Of a DNA stretch of 33,804 nucleotides, positions 22,569-31,391 are shown piece after piece; within the stretch, counting starts at the first letter, position 1; the number at the start of each line of letters is the position of its first letter. The notes below the pieces were generated by a model that saw only the letters and a program-made list of their open reading frames with translations, was not told the origin of the DNA and ran no database searches. The translations under genes and the position numbers were made by a program. Where the stretch lies: the NCBI GenBank assembly GCA_944375815.1, contig CALWBA010000148.1, forward strand, positions 1-33,804, in the 5' to 3' direction. Source of the DNA: an uncultured Lachnospiraceae bacterium (GTDB lineage: Bacteria > Bacillota > Clostridia > Lachnospirales > Lachnospiraceae).

Positions 22569-25082
22569 TTATTCCTGCGGCTGGCAGATACGCAGCAGCA
22601 TATCTCCCGTTCCCACGCTGTAGCCGCATGTTGCATAGATTCCGTACATTTCTTCATCTGTCACTACAATGAGAGGCAGGCGATCCGGATCCTGATACAT
22701 CTTTCTGCTTACCTGATCATATTCAGATACAAAGTCAGCAAGGAAAACACGGATACCAGGAAGCGCTCCTCTTGTTCTTGTAAAGGTGGTATCTGACAGT
22801 GCCTCTTTCGTTCTCACAAGACAGATAATATCCCTGTCCATTTTGGAGAACTCCTCCTGCCGCTCATACAGCTCATTTAAAATATGCTCTGTCGGTTCTT
22901 TACTCTCCTCCAGCCAGATCCAGATTGTCTTGCGTCCCTTGGCAGCTTCTGCTGCACTCAGATCCTGTCCGTCCAGAGTCTTTACGGAGAATACCGGCAG
23001 CGGAACCTTCTCAAGCATCTGAGAGAGCTTGGCTTCCTTAAGTGCAAGCATTACAGTCTGTACCTCATTTGCTTTCAGGATATACTCTCTGTATCTTAAG
23101 AACATATTGCCGTTCGGCAGACGGTTGGCAGTCATCACGCGGTAGCGGCCCTCGGGAAGCACTGCGGTGATCTTTCCGTTCTCCCACACTTTATCTTCCA
23201 TACCGAGAGTCTTCCAGCCTCCCTTTACATGACGTGCCACTGTGAAGTTCTGACGGTATACCCACTGTACCTTCTCGTCTCCCTCAAGTACGAGTGTACC
23301 TGTCTCCTCTGCCTTAACCACGCTGTGGAATGCTCCGTCAGCATAATACTGCGGTACTCCTGTTGCCGGATCCAGTCTTGCCGGAATTCCAAGGCTTCGG
23401 CATGCTGCCGTATAGAGAATTCTCACAGAGCGTTCGCTTCCGAGGCCTGATTTTGCACACGGTACAGGCTCCATAACTACAGGAGCAAAATCATGCTCCG
23501 GTACCTGGCGGGTATCAGCGCTGATCTTTTCCCAAAGCTGCAGCGGTGTTTCTGCGTAATCCGCATACTGCTCCTTCAGCGCCTGTCTGTACGCACTCAT
23601 CGGCTCCCATTCCACTCTCGGGCAAAGCAGAGCGTCACGGTAAACCTCTTTGGAGAACTTCTCTCTGAGAGGAGCTGCAGCCTGCAGATGCTCCTCAAGA
23701 ACTTCTGCCTTAACATCACGGAAATCTTTAAGTGTCAGGCTTCTCATCATATCCAGACGGTCTTCCTTATTTCCCTCTGTCTCCAGGAAACTGTATACCT
23801 CCGGGAAATTGGCCTCCGCGCTGTGCAGATACTCTTTTACTTCATCAGTACCGTATTTCTCAGCGAGGCACTGTGCCTGCTCCTCCTGATAGAAGGATGC
23901 CATCTTCGCCTGGCGGCGTGCCACTGCATCGCCGAGTTTCTTCTCACCGCATTTTACCTGCTCTTCGGTGAGAGCAGCCTTCTGCGGATTGCTGTCCTCC
24001 GGTGCCAGGAATTCCACCTCTGTCCAGCTCTCCTCTGTCTCAGTGCGCTCTTTTGCAAGCGTCAGCGTACAGCTGCTTTCATCTGCTCCCAAGATGGTTT
24101 CTGCCTCCAGATCATCTGCAGCAGCATAGATTCGCAGGGAACCCTTTCCGGTTGTCAGACGGGCATTTCCGGATTCGTCTGTAACCATTCGGGCAATCGG
24201 TGCATACTCAGCATAGTTGGCCACCTCAAACTGCACTGCTGCTCCCTTCGCTGCAGTACCATCCTCATAATTTACCTGTACGCTGATTTCTCTTGTCAGC
24301 GCATAACGTCCCAGCTGGTTTGCCACAATGGACATGCCGTCCTGACCGATTACCTGCTCACCGTCCACGGTATCAAATCTTCTGGAGTGCACCATCATTG
24401 CGCGGGAAGCTGCGTTTGTGAACCATCCGCGGCAGCTTACCTGTTCCGGTTCGCATGCGCCGCAGTATTTCCACTCTCCATCGCTGTAAAACTCCACCCA
24501 TGCATGATTGTCATCACAGTGGGACCAGCGAGGTGCGTAAACCTGACGTGCAGGTATTCCCAGACTTCTAAGCACAGAAGCTGTAAATGTTGACTCCTCA
24601 CCGCATCTTCCGTATCCGTTTCTGTAAACAGTCAGAGGCGCCAGTGTCCGGTCATCTGTGGAGCGGTACGTAACCTGAGACGCACACCAGTAGTTAGCTT
24701 CGAGAACAGCCTCTTCCATGCCTCTGTCCTTCAGGCAGTAAGATGCCTCCTGATAAAAGAGCTTTCTGCACGGCAGAATATTCTCTTCGTTAATTCTCGG
24801 CTCCGCAACGTAGTTGAGGAAAACATCCTCCGGGATCCTGTCCTTATATGCTCCCTGCTCCCAAAGAAATGCTGCATGCTGCGCATAATCCGCATAAGTC
24901 TCCATCGGCACATTCAGCGCATCGCTCACGATCATATGACCGTAAAAATACCTCAGAAATGCCGCAGTCTTATCATCATATTTCTCTATGCTGCTGCGGA
25001 TCTCCTCTCCTGCTCTGCCGAGCAGGCGCATCTGCTCCTCAAATCTTTCCTGAATTTCCAATTCCTTCTTTTCTGAAAACAT
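22569..25082 (-). CDS. Transglutaminase/PNGase-like multidomain protein
   Basis: An 837-residue cytosolic protein. Residues about 120-220 are a transglutaminase-like fold: RNGYGRCGEESTF (Cys160), DDNHAWVEFYSDGEWKYCGACEPEQ (His193). The usual third-position Asp is replaced by GACEPE, as in peptide:N-glycanase-like relatives. ASRAMMVHSRRF follows. About 265-330 looks like an Ig-like or carboxypeptidase-regulatory beta-domain (VQVNYEDGTAAKGAAVQFEV). A helical region follows, with a second transglutaminase-like echo near 565-610 (SVRILYTAACRSLGIPARLDPATG). The last 140 residues resemble a TlpA/thioredoxin-like fold without CXXC. GGGAGG is 5 nt before the ATG. It lies between cutC and the GH29 gene, so action on glycoproteins or glycopeptides is an attractive inference, but no reaction is proven. 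Confidence 0.75.
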   Translation of the reverse strand: MFSEKKELEIQERFEEQMRLLGRAGEEIRSSIEKYDDKTAAFLRYFYGHMIVSDALNVPMETYADYAQHAAFLWEQGAYKDRIPEDVFLNYVAEPRINEENILPCRKLFYQEASYCLKDRGMEEAVLEANYWCASQVTYRSTDDRTLAPLTVYRNGYGRCGEESTFTASVLRSLGIPARQVYAPRWSHCDDNHAWVEFYSDGEWKYCGACEPEQVSCRGWFTNAASRAMMVHSRRFDTVDGEQVIGQDGMSIVANQLGRYALTREISVQVNYEDGTAAKGAAVQFEVANYAEYAPIARMVTDESGNARLTTGKGSLRIYAAADDLEAETILGADESSCTLTLAKERTETEESWTEVEFLAPEDSNPQKAALTEEQVKCGEKKLGDAVARRQAKMASFYQEEQAQCLAEKYGTDEVKEYLHSAEANFPEVYSFLETEGNKEDRLDMMRSLTLKDFRDVKAEVLEEHLQAAAPLREKFSKEVYRDALLCPRVEWEPMSAYRQALKEQYADYAETPLQLWEKISADTRQVPEHDFAPVVMEPVPCAKSGLGSERSVRILYTAACRSLGIPARLDPATGVPQYYADGAFHSVVKAEETGTLVLEGDEKVQWVYRQNFTVARHVKGGWKTLGMEDKVWENGKITAVLPEGRYRVMTANRLPNGNMFLRYREYILKANEVQTVMLALKEAKLSQMLEKVPLPVFSVKTLDGQDLSAAEAAKGRKTIWIWLEESKEPTEHILNELYERQEEFSKMDRDIICLVRTKEALSDTTFTRTRGALPGIRVFLADFVSEYDQVSRKMYQDPDRLPLIVVTDEEMYGIYATCGYSVGTGDMLLRICQPQE

Positions 25083-25093
25083 GGTGTCCTCCC

Positions 25094-25849
25094 TTATCCT
25101 GCCAGTTCTGTCAGCACATTCTTAGCGCTGCGGATTTTATCGGCACTGGTTCTGTAGATCTCATACTCACTCAGTCCCGGTATGCCCATATGTACGTTCT
25201 GTTTGCGGTATCTCATGGTGCTCTCCAGGTTCACCTTCCCCGACATGTGGAAGGAGGTTGCCTTTGTGTAAGGGCAGAGTTCGCGGATTACCTCAGCATT
25301 CACGCTGCCTCCTACCAGGATATCGATTTCGTCCCCTGCCTGCTCTACAAGGCGGCGAATCAGTTCCTTTCCTGCCGAACAGCTGTCCTCCTGCCCGGAT
25401 GTCAGAATGGTATTGATGCCCAGTCTCTTCGACTGTCCCAGCACGGTAAAGGGATCACGGCACATATCAAATGCGCGGTGCAGCGTCACGGACATTCCGT
25501 CTGCAGCGGACATGAACTTCTCCATCGCACGCTCATCCAGACTTCCGTCCGGGCAGAGCGCTCCGATTACCGCACCGTTTGCTCCAAGGCTCTTAAATGT
25601 GCGGATATCAGATGCGATGACCTCAATTTCATGATCCGTATAGCAGAAATCTCCAAACCGGGGACGGATCAGCACGTTGATGGGAATGTCAGAATATTTT
25701 CTGATCTCCTCATACACGGCAGGCGTGGGCGTAATGCCTCCGATCACAAGCCCTGCGCATAATTCCAGGCGGTCAGCGCCGCCCTTGGCAGCTTCCAGCG
25801 CAGATTCCACAGAATCTACACAGCTTTCCAAAAGCCCTTTTTTCATCAT
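25094..25849 (-). CDS. cutC: CutC-family TIM-barrel protein
   Basis: A 251-residue TIM-barrel protein of the CutC family. Diagnostic stretches: LESCVDSVESALEAAKGGADRLELCAGLVIGGITPT, INVLIRPRFGDFCYTDHEIE, GANGAVIGALCPDGSLD, VTLHRAFDMCRDP, NTILTSGQE, and the C-terminal FHMSGK. The old copper-homeostasis label rests on E. coli genetics and is doubtful. In this window it heads a run with a transglutaminase-like protein and a fucosidase, so a carbohydrate or glycoconjugate role fits better (inference). Two adjacent ATGs (25849, 25846) follow GGAGG by 5 and 8 nt; either may be used. The downstream gene follows at 11 bp. Confidence 0.88.
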   Translation of the reverse strand: MMKKGLLESCVDSVESALEAAKGGADRLELCAGLVIGGITPTPAVYEEIRKYSDIPINVLIRPRFGDFCYTDHEIEVIASDIRTFKSLGANGAVIGALCPDGSLDERAMEKFMSAADGMSVTLHRAFDMCRDPFTVLGQSKRLGINTILTSGQEDSCSAGKELIRRLVEQAGDEIDILVGGSVNAEVIRELCPYTKATSFHMSGKVNLESTMRYRKQNVHMGIPGLSEYEIYRTSADKIRSAKNVLTELAG

Positions 25850-25990
25850 TGCTTCCTCCTTTATATACAATGTCACGATCTCTCCCACTCCCCTTTTCCC
25901 AGAGCAGAAAAAAAGGTCCGGGAAGGTGTGTTCCGAAAAAATCTTACAGCCCCATTGTATCACACCTCTTTGGATTTTACTATCAGCTTC

Positions 25991-27001
25991 TTACCATACA
26001 TTTGTCTGTATATCACGGACATACTTCTCCAGAAATGATTCCACAGCTCCAAAGTATCCTTCCGGATCTTTATCCGGTGCCTGAGCATGCCCTGCCCCTT
26101 CCACAAGGAGCAGTTCTTTTTCACATGATGCGGCATCATAAAGTTCCTTACTCATCTCATACGGTACCATATCGTCTTCCATTCCGTGAATAAACAGAGT
26201 TGGAATATCACTTTTTTTCACCTGAGAAAGCGCTGAAGCATCCTTTAAGTCATATCCGCCGCGAAGCTGCAGCATCAGATTTGCAGCATCAAGCAGCGGA
26301 AATGCCGGAAGGTGAAACCAGTCCTTCATCTGCTTCTGAAACATTGCATAGGCGTCTGTATATGCGCAGTCGGAAATAACCGCCTTTACGTTTTCCGGCA
26401 GATCATCACCGCTCATCATGAGCGCGCATGCCGCTCCCATAGACTGTCCGTGAATGACAATCTCGGCATCAGGATCCTGCATGAAAATGTACTCCAGCCA
26501 GAGCCTGTTATCCACTCTATCCGTCCATCCCATTCCAATGAAATCACCGCCGCTCTCGCCATGGCAGCGCATATCCGGTGTGATAACCTGATAGCCCTGT
26601 TCGTAATACCAGTGAGCAAAGGTATACATTTCTTCCTTCCAGCCGGTATAGCCATGCAGAATCAGTACCCATTTATGAGAACCCTCCTGCGGAAACACGC
26701 GGGCAACAAGTTCATATCCGTCCTCCGATTCCCGGGTAATCCGTTCACTTTTGACGCTGCCGTACCACTGTTCGGCCTCGCTTAACGCTGTCTGTCTGTT
26801 TTCCTCGATATCATCCGTGTGCACCAGTGCCTCCACGCTCTCCTGTGTAATACTCTCAAATGCCTCCAGCTTTTCCATTGTGGCCGGGACCAGGGCTGCA
26901 CTTACAAGAAAGTTTGCACATGCAAAAAACAGCGTCACTAAAACTATTATCGCGCCAAAAGCCATGTACAGCCGCCTGCGTTTTCTCTTCTGCCGTCTCA
27001 T
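25991..27001 (-). CDS. Membrane-anchored alpha/beta hydrolase
   Basis: A 336-residue serine hydrolase. A basic N-terminus (MRRQKRKRRRLYM) precedes one hydrophobic segment (about 14-35), an uncleaved signal anchor, so the enzyme faces outside. The alpha/beta hydrolase fold follows: VLILHGYTGWKEEMYTFA (oxyanion region), DMRCHGESGG, the nucleophile elbow in HGQSMGAACA, IPTLFIHGMEDDMVP with the acid, and GAGHAQA with the catalytic His. The substrate is unknown; esterase or peptidase are both possible. It starts 3 bp after cysK ends and has only a weak ribosome-binding site (AGGA), so it is probably translationally coupled to cysK. Confidence 0.85.
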   Translation of the reverse strand: MRRQKRKRRRLYMAFGAIIVLVTLFFACANFLVSAALVPATMEKLEAFESITQESVEALVHTDDIEENRQTALSEAEQWYGSVKSERITRESEDGYELVARVFPQEGSHKWVLILHGYTGWKEEMYTFAHWYYEQGYQVITPDMRCHGESGGDFIGMGWTDRVDNRLWLEYIFMQDPDAEIVIHGQSMGAACALMMSGDDLPENVKAVISDCAYTDAYAMFQKQMKDWFHLPAFPLLDAANLMLQLRGGYDLKDASALSQVKKSDIPTLFIHGMEDDMVPYEMSKELYDAASCEKELLLVEGAGHAQAPDKDPEGYFGAVESFLEKYVRDIQTNVW

Positions 27002-27004
27002 AAA

Positions 27005-27937
27005 TCAGTCGTCCTGAAACATCGGTGTGGACAGATAACGGTCTCCGTTATCCGGAAGAAGGACAACAATTGTCTTTCCTTTATTTTCCTCCTTTACCGC
27101 AAGCTGTGCTGCCGCCCAGAATGCCGCACCGGAAGAGATTCCCACAAGAATTCCCTCTTTTCTGGCAATCTCCCTGCCTGTTTTATAGGAATCCTCATCG
27201 CTCACCCGTATAATCTCATCGTAAACGGAGGTGTCCAGAATCTCAGGGATGAATCCGGCTCCGATACCCTGAATCTGATGTGCTCCTGCTGTTCCTCCAG
27301 AAAGCACCGGCGAACCTGCGGGCTCCGCTCCGACGATGCGGACAGCCGGATTTTTCTCTTTCAGATATTTTCCCACACCCGTTATCGTGCCTCCTGTGCC
27401 TACCCCTGCCACAAAGATATCTATCTTTCCGTCGGTATCCTCCCAGATCTCGGGACCGGTTGTGACAGTGTGAATGTATGGATTATCCGGGTTTACGAAC
27501 TGTCCTGCAATAAAGCTGTCGGGGATCTGTGCTGCCAGCTCATCTGCCTTATCGATTGCTCCCTGCATGCCTTTTTTCCCGTCAGAGAGTACCAGTTCAG
27601 CGCCGTAAGCCTTCATCATATTCCTTCGTTCCACACTCATTGTGTCCGGCATGACGATAATCAGACGATATCCCTTAGCTGCTGCCGCAGATGCAAGGCC
27701 AATGCCTGTATTGCCGCTCGTCGGCTCAATAATCACAGAATCAGGCTTTAACGTTCCCTTCTTCTCTGCCATCTCAATCAATCCAAGCCCCACACGGTCC
27801 TTGACACTTCCTGCAGGATTCAGCCCCTCAAGCTTTGCCAGGACAGTCGCCTGAAATTTCTTTTCACGCGCCAGATTTGTAAATTTTACAAGCGGTGTTT
27901 TCCCCACCAGTTCTGTAACTGATTCATAATATTTCAT
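27005..27937 (-). CDS. cysK: Cysteine synthase A (O-acetylserine sulfhydrylase)
   Basis: A 310-residue PLP enzyme making cysteine from O-acetylserine and sulfide in the cytoplasm. Motifs in order: LVGKTPLVK, the PLP lysine in NPAGSVKDR (Lys46), the phosphate-loop EPTSGNTGIGLA, PDTMSVERR, AGVGTGGTITGVG, and GILVGISSGAA near the end. Length and order match CysK rather than the longer cystathionine beta-synthase. It lies 25 bp downstream of the TetM-like GTPase gene and 3 bp before the hydrolase gene, with GGAGG close to the ATG, so it is within one transcript. Confidence 0.95.
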   Translation of the reverse strand: MKYYESVTELVGKTPLVKFTNLAREKKFQATVLAKLEGLNPAGSVKDRVGLGLIEMAEKKGTLKPDSVIIEPTSGNTGIGLASAAAAKGYRLIIVMPDTMSVERRNMMKAYGAELVLSDGKKGMQGAIDKADELAAQIPDSFIAGQFVNPDNPYIHTVTTGPEIWEDTDGKIDIFVAGVGTGGTITGVGKYLKEKNPAVRIVGAEPAGSPVLSGGTAGAHQIQGIGAGFIPEILDTSVYDEIIRVSDEDSYKTGREIARKEGILVGISSGAAFWAAAQLAVKEENKGKTIVVLLPDNGDRYLSTPMFQDD

Positions 27938-27962
27938 AATCCTCCGTCTCCTCCATTCTGCA

Positions 27963-30608
27963 TTATTTTTTCAGTTCGGGCGGCAGCAGCTCTCCAAGAT
28001 ACGTTTTGCCGCTCTCCCGCACGCGCTCATACGTTTCACGGATTTCTCTTCCCGCAGCCTCTATCTCGGTTTTCAGTCCCTGCGCGGAAAGTCTTTCTGC
28101 GCCCTGTCCCAGGATAATCACCTGCTCCAGCGCATCCGAAGTCGCCACTGTCACATGATACTGTCTGCCGATCTCATGGACCGTCTTTTCAATATACTGA
28201 TCCGCAGTCTCCGCCTCTTTCGTGAATACCACATAAATGTTGTGGTATTTGAGCACCTCTCCCTGACCGCCCTCGACTTTATAGGCGTCAAAGACAAGTA
28301 TCACCGTCTTCTTCGTATATCCCTGGTAATTCCCCAGAATGTCCATCAGACGATTTCTCGCTCCCTCAATATTTACTTCTGCAAGTTCCTTCAAATCATC
28401 CCAGGCAAAAATAATATTATATCCATCCACAAGCAGGTATTCCTTATCGTACTGCCTGGGCTTTGCTTTGTATGAAGGTCCGTACTCACGGCGAACCGGT
28501 GCGCTCGTCTTTTTCCATTTTCGCCGCTCCTTTCCGGCTGAACCGTAGGTGCGTGCAAAAATCTCCTCCAGTTCCTCCTCATCGATGACACCCTCTGCAA
28601 GCGCCGCTTTTCTCTGCGCAATCAGGGATTCCTCCGCGGGAGTCTCTTCTGTCCCGGGATATAAATAGCTTTCCAGGTGCATATATTCCTCCACCTGATA
28701 CCACGGCACCACAAAGCCTGCGCCGTGCGAACAGAAAACCGATCCGGTCGGATTATCTGTATCCGCCTCGGAATCGTAATTTATTGCGGCGATCACCTCA
28801 TCCGCGTTATGACACTCCTCATATCCCTTTAATGTACAGGTCAGATGTCCGCAGCCGCGTGTGTAAGCTGTGACTTCCTGCTGATAGTCCCTCATACAGG
28901 ATACCGGAGCCGTTCCTGTCAGAACTGCCGTCTCCCCATCCGTCTCAGGCGTGTCAAAGGTACCGTACATCTTCTGAATATCTGTCATCGCACGCCCGAC
29001 GTTCTGAGCCGGAACTTCCAGACGAAATTCATATACAGGTTCAAGCAGCACGCTCCTGGCCTTCTTCAGACCCTGTCGTACCGCGCGGTACGTAGCCTGA
29101 CGGAAATCGCCTCCCTCTGTGTGCTTGATATGTGCTTTTCCGGCTACCAGAGTGATCTTCATGTCTGTAATCTCCGAACCCGTCAGTACACCGGGGAATA
29201 CCCTCTCCTCCAGATGTGTCAGCACCAGGCGCTGCCAGTTTCTGTCCAGTTGATCCTCGCTGCACTGCGTCTCAAACTGCATGCCGCTGCCGCGTTCTCC
29301 CGGCTCCAGCAGCAGGTGTACCTCCGCGTAGTGGCGCAGCGGCTCAAAGTGTCCGACGCCCTCCACGGTATCGCTGATTGTCTCCTTATATACGATAGCA
29401 CCCGCATCAAATGTGACTGGTACGCCGAAGCGCTCGAGAATCATATTTTTTAAGACTTCCATCTGAACTGCACCCATAACCTGCGCATGGATTTCGTTCA
29501 GATTTTCCTTCCATACAATATGAAGCTGAGGCTCCTCCTCCTCCAGCTGACGCAGCTTTAAAAACATTTGGAATACGTCGCTGTCTTCCGGAAGACGGAT
29601 CTGATATGTCAGCACCGGCTCCAGCACCGGAAGCTCTGAAGGCGGTTCGATACCGATTCCCTCTCCTGAGACAGTTTTCCCAAGCCCTGTAACCGCGCAT
29701 ACGGTTCCGGCTGGTGCATCCTGCACCGCAGTAAACTGTGCACCGGAATAGATGCGGATCTGATCCGCTTTATCCTCCCAGGCATTTTCACCCTCTGTAC
29801 TGCGGCTGCTGAGCATCATCTTTACCTTCAGTGTACCGCCTGTAATCTTCATGTGTGTCAGACGGTTTCCCTGCGTATCGCGTGAGATTTTATAAATCTT
29901 AGCTCCAAACTCCTCCGGATATTCCTGTTCCACCGTATATGCATACAGCCCTTCCAGAAATTCCTCCACACCGGTCAGTTTCAATGCTGAACCGAAAAAG
30001 CATGGAAAGACCTTCCGCTCTGCAATCAGAGTGCAGATCTCCTCACGGCTCACGGTTCCCTCCTCGAGATATTTTTCTAAAAGCATTTCATCGCAGACCG
30101 CAAGTTCTTCCAGAAATTCGTCCTGTTCTGTCTGGCCAAAATCCAGGCAGCGGTCATCCAGCTTCTTTTTCAGTTCCTCCATCAGCCGCTCACGGTCTGT
30201 TCCCTGCTGATCCATCTTATTAATAAAAAGAAAGACCGGAATCCGATAACGCTGCAGCAGTCTCCAGAGTGTCAGCACATGTCCCTGCACACCGTCAGCT
30301 CCGCTGATAATGAGGACCGCATAGTCCAGGACCTGAAGCGTCCGTTCCATTTCGGAAGAAAAATCCACATGCCCGGGCGTATCCAGAAGCGTAATCTCTC
30401 TGTCCTTCAGAGAAAAACACGCCTGTTTGGAAAAGATTGTAATTCCTCTTGCCCGCTCCATCTCATCCGTATCCAGAAATGCATTTCTGTGATCTACACG
30501 GCCCATTTTCCGAATACTCCCGGTCAGGTACAAAATACCTTCCGCGAGCGTCGTTTTCCCGGCATCTACATGAGCAAGTACGCCTATTGTTAGTTTATTT
30601 GTCTTCAT
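27963..30608 (-). CDS. TetM-like ribosomal GTPase fused to YacP/Rae1-type NYN nuclease
   Basis: An 881-residue fusion. Residues 1 to about 650 are an EF-G/TetM-like translational GTPase: G1 VLAHVDAGKTTLAEG, RARGITIFS (switch I), G3 DTPGHVDF, G4 NKMD. Domains II-V resemble ribosomal protection proteins, including EVHLLLEPGERGSGMQFE and the RAMTDIQKMYGTFDTPE and SCMRDYQQEVTAYTRGCGHLTC stretches. After a charged linker (about 660-720) comes a NYN domain like B. subtilis YacP/Rae1: YLLVDGYNIIFAWDD, ILVFDAYKVEGGQG, VVFTKEAETADQYIEK, VTVATSDALEQ, with the acidic residues of a PIN-like site. Rae1 cuts mRNA in the ribosomal A site, which TetM-type GTPases also enter. The fusion may clear stalled ribosomes. 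Tetracycline protection is possible but less likely, since it is in a housekeeping operon. Confidence 0.85.
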   Translation of the reverse strand: MKTNKLTIGVLAHVDAGKTTLAEGILYLTGSIRKMGRVDHRNAFLDTDEMERARGITIFSKQACFSLKDREITLLDTPGHVDFSSEMERTLQVLDYAVLIISGADGVQGHVLTLWRLLQRYRIPVFLFINKMDQQGTDRERLMEELKKKLDDRCLDFGQTEQDEFLEELAVCDEMLLEKYLEEGTVSREEICTLIAERKVFPCFFGSALKLTGVEEFLEGLYAYTVEQEYPEEFGAKIYKISRDTQGNRLTHMKITGGTLKVKMMLSSRSTEGENAWEDKADQIRIYSGAQFTAVQDAPAGTVCAVTGLGKTVSGEGIGIEPPSELPVLEPVLTYQIRLPEDSDVFQMFLKLRQLEEEEPQLHIVWKENLNEIHAQVMGAVQMEVLKNMILERFGVPVTFDAGAIVYKETISDTVEGVGHFEPLRHYAEVHLLLEPGERGSGMQFETQCSEDQLDRNWQRLVLTHLEERVFPGVLTGSEITDMKITLVAGKAHIKHTEGGDFRQATYRAVRQGLKKARSVLLEPVYEFRLEVPAQNVGRAMTDIQKMYGTFDTPETDGETAVLTGTAPVSCMRDYQQEVTAYTRGCGHLTCTLKGYEECHNADEVIAAINYDSEADTDNPTGSVFCSHGAGFVVPWYQVEEYMHLESYLYPGTEETPAEESLIAQRKAALAEGVIDEEELEEIFARTYGSAGKERRKWKKTSAPVRREYGPSYKAKPRQYDKEYLLVDGYNIIFAWDDLKELAEVNIEGARNRLMDILGNYQGYTKKTVILVFDAYKVEGGQGEVLKYHNIYVVFTKEAETADQYIEKTVHEIGRQYHVTVATSDALEQVIILGQGAERLSAQGLKTEIEAAGREIRETYERVRESGKTYLGELLPPELKK

Positions 30609-30661
30609 AAATTTATCTATCCTGTTATTTTAGTATACGCTGCTATTGTACCATATACCGG

Positions 30662-30700
30662 GGCAGCTGTGCGTGAAAAAATTTTGAAAAAACAGCTGCC
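30662..30700. repeat. inverted repeat upstream of the TetM-like fusion gene
   Basis: GGCAGCTGT and ACAGCTGCC (9-bp perfect arms, 21-nt A/T-rich loop) lie about 55-90 bases upstream of the fusion gene and after the flavodoxin terminator. The minus-strand TATACT box near 30629-30634 would leave it upstream of the transcript, so it is more likely a protein-binding site than an attenuator. Both options are open. Confidence 0.35.
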
Positions 30701-30723
30701 TTTGGGCTCCCAAAAACGATATG

Positions 30724-30772
30724 GAAAAAGAAGAGCCTATAACCGCTTTTTTATCTGCGTGTTATAGACTCT
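30724..30772 (-). terminator. intrinsic terminator of the flavodoxin gene
   Basis: A 12-bp stem (AGAGTCTATAAC with complement, one G-U pair) and a 17-nt loop begin 8 bases after the stop codon on the minus strand. TCTTTTT follows. Confidence 0.75.
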
Positions 30773-30780
30773 GTACATCT

Positions 30781-31326
30781 TTAAATCGAAGTGCCGAGTT
30801 TGTATGCATCTTCTAATTTATCATTGCCTTCAATATCCCCAACGGCCATTACACCGCCGCAAAGTACTTTTCCAAGACTTTTCCAGCCAATATGTTGTTC
30901 AAGTCGGTCATACCAATATTCACTTTCTTCAAAACCATATCCCTCTGCTGCCATAATCAATATGGAACTTTTTTTAGGATTATGATAATTGGGATCACAT
31001 TCAGCTATGGCAAATAACCGATCAAAAGCCGTTTTAAGCTGACCGCTTATTGTCCAATAGTACAAGGGGGAAGCAAGGACAACTATGTCAGCTTCCTTAT
31101 AAATAGGATAAATCCTATCCATATCATCTTTTTGCACACAGGGACTGTCACAATTTCTTCCGCCCCCAAAGCAGCCTTTACAGCCTTTGATATTCATATC
31201 ATAAAGGAAAAATTCTGTTACCTGATTTCCTGCTTCAATTGCGCCTTTTGTAAATGCAGATGTCAGTGCCGATGTGTTGCCCCGTTTGCGTGGACTCCCA
31301 TTCAAGATAACAATTTTTTTATTCAC
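30781..31326 (-). CDS. Flavodoxin-fold NAD(P)H-dependent oxidoreductase
   Basis: A 181-residue FMN-binding protein of the flavodoxin-like oxidoreductase group. Motifs: KIVILNGSPRKRGNTSAL (phosphate loop for FMN), MNIKGCKGCFGGGRNCDSPCVQKDDM (cysteine-rich segment usual in clostridial members), ADIVVLASPLYYWTISGQLKTAFDRLF. A GTG start at 31326 is preferred because GGAGG lies exactly 8 nt upstream; the frame upstream of it lacks family similarity. It is divergent from an HxlR regulator, a frequent pairing in which the regulator senses electrophile or oxidative stress and induces the reductase. Substrate unknown. Confidence 0.85.
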   Translation of the reverse strand: MNKKIVILNGSPRKRGNTSALTSAFTKGAIEAGNQVTEFFLYDMNIKGCKGCFGGGRNCDSPCVQKDDMDRIYPIYKEADIVVLASPLYYWTISGQLKTAFDRLFAIAECDPNYHNPKKSSILIMAAEGYGFEESEYWYDRLEQHIGWKSLGKVLCGGVMAVGDIEGNDKLEDAYKLGTSI

Positions 31327-31391
31327 AAATACAACCTCCTTAAATACGATCTGCAAGTGCAGCCGCTTTTTTATATACTTCTGTTTTAATG

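Noticed and set aside
22547..22657. 37-residue N-terminal extension of the fucosidase
   Set aside because: It would overlap the preceding gene and lacks GH29 similarity; GGAGG 8 nt before ATG 22546 decides the start.
23493..24593. 366-codon open frame on the plus strand opposite the transglutaminase-like gene
   Set aside because: Cys/Leu/His-rich shadow translation without a family signature or ribosome-binding site; the minus-strand gene has clear motifs.
27963..30608. Acquired tetracycline-resistance gene
   Set aside because: The protein has a TetM-like body but carries a NYN nuclease domain, sits in an operon with cysK, and shows no mobile-element context.
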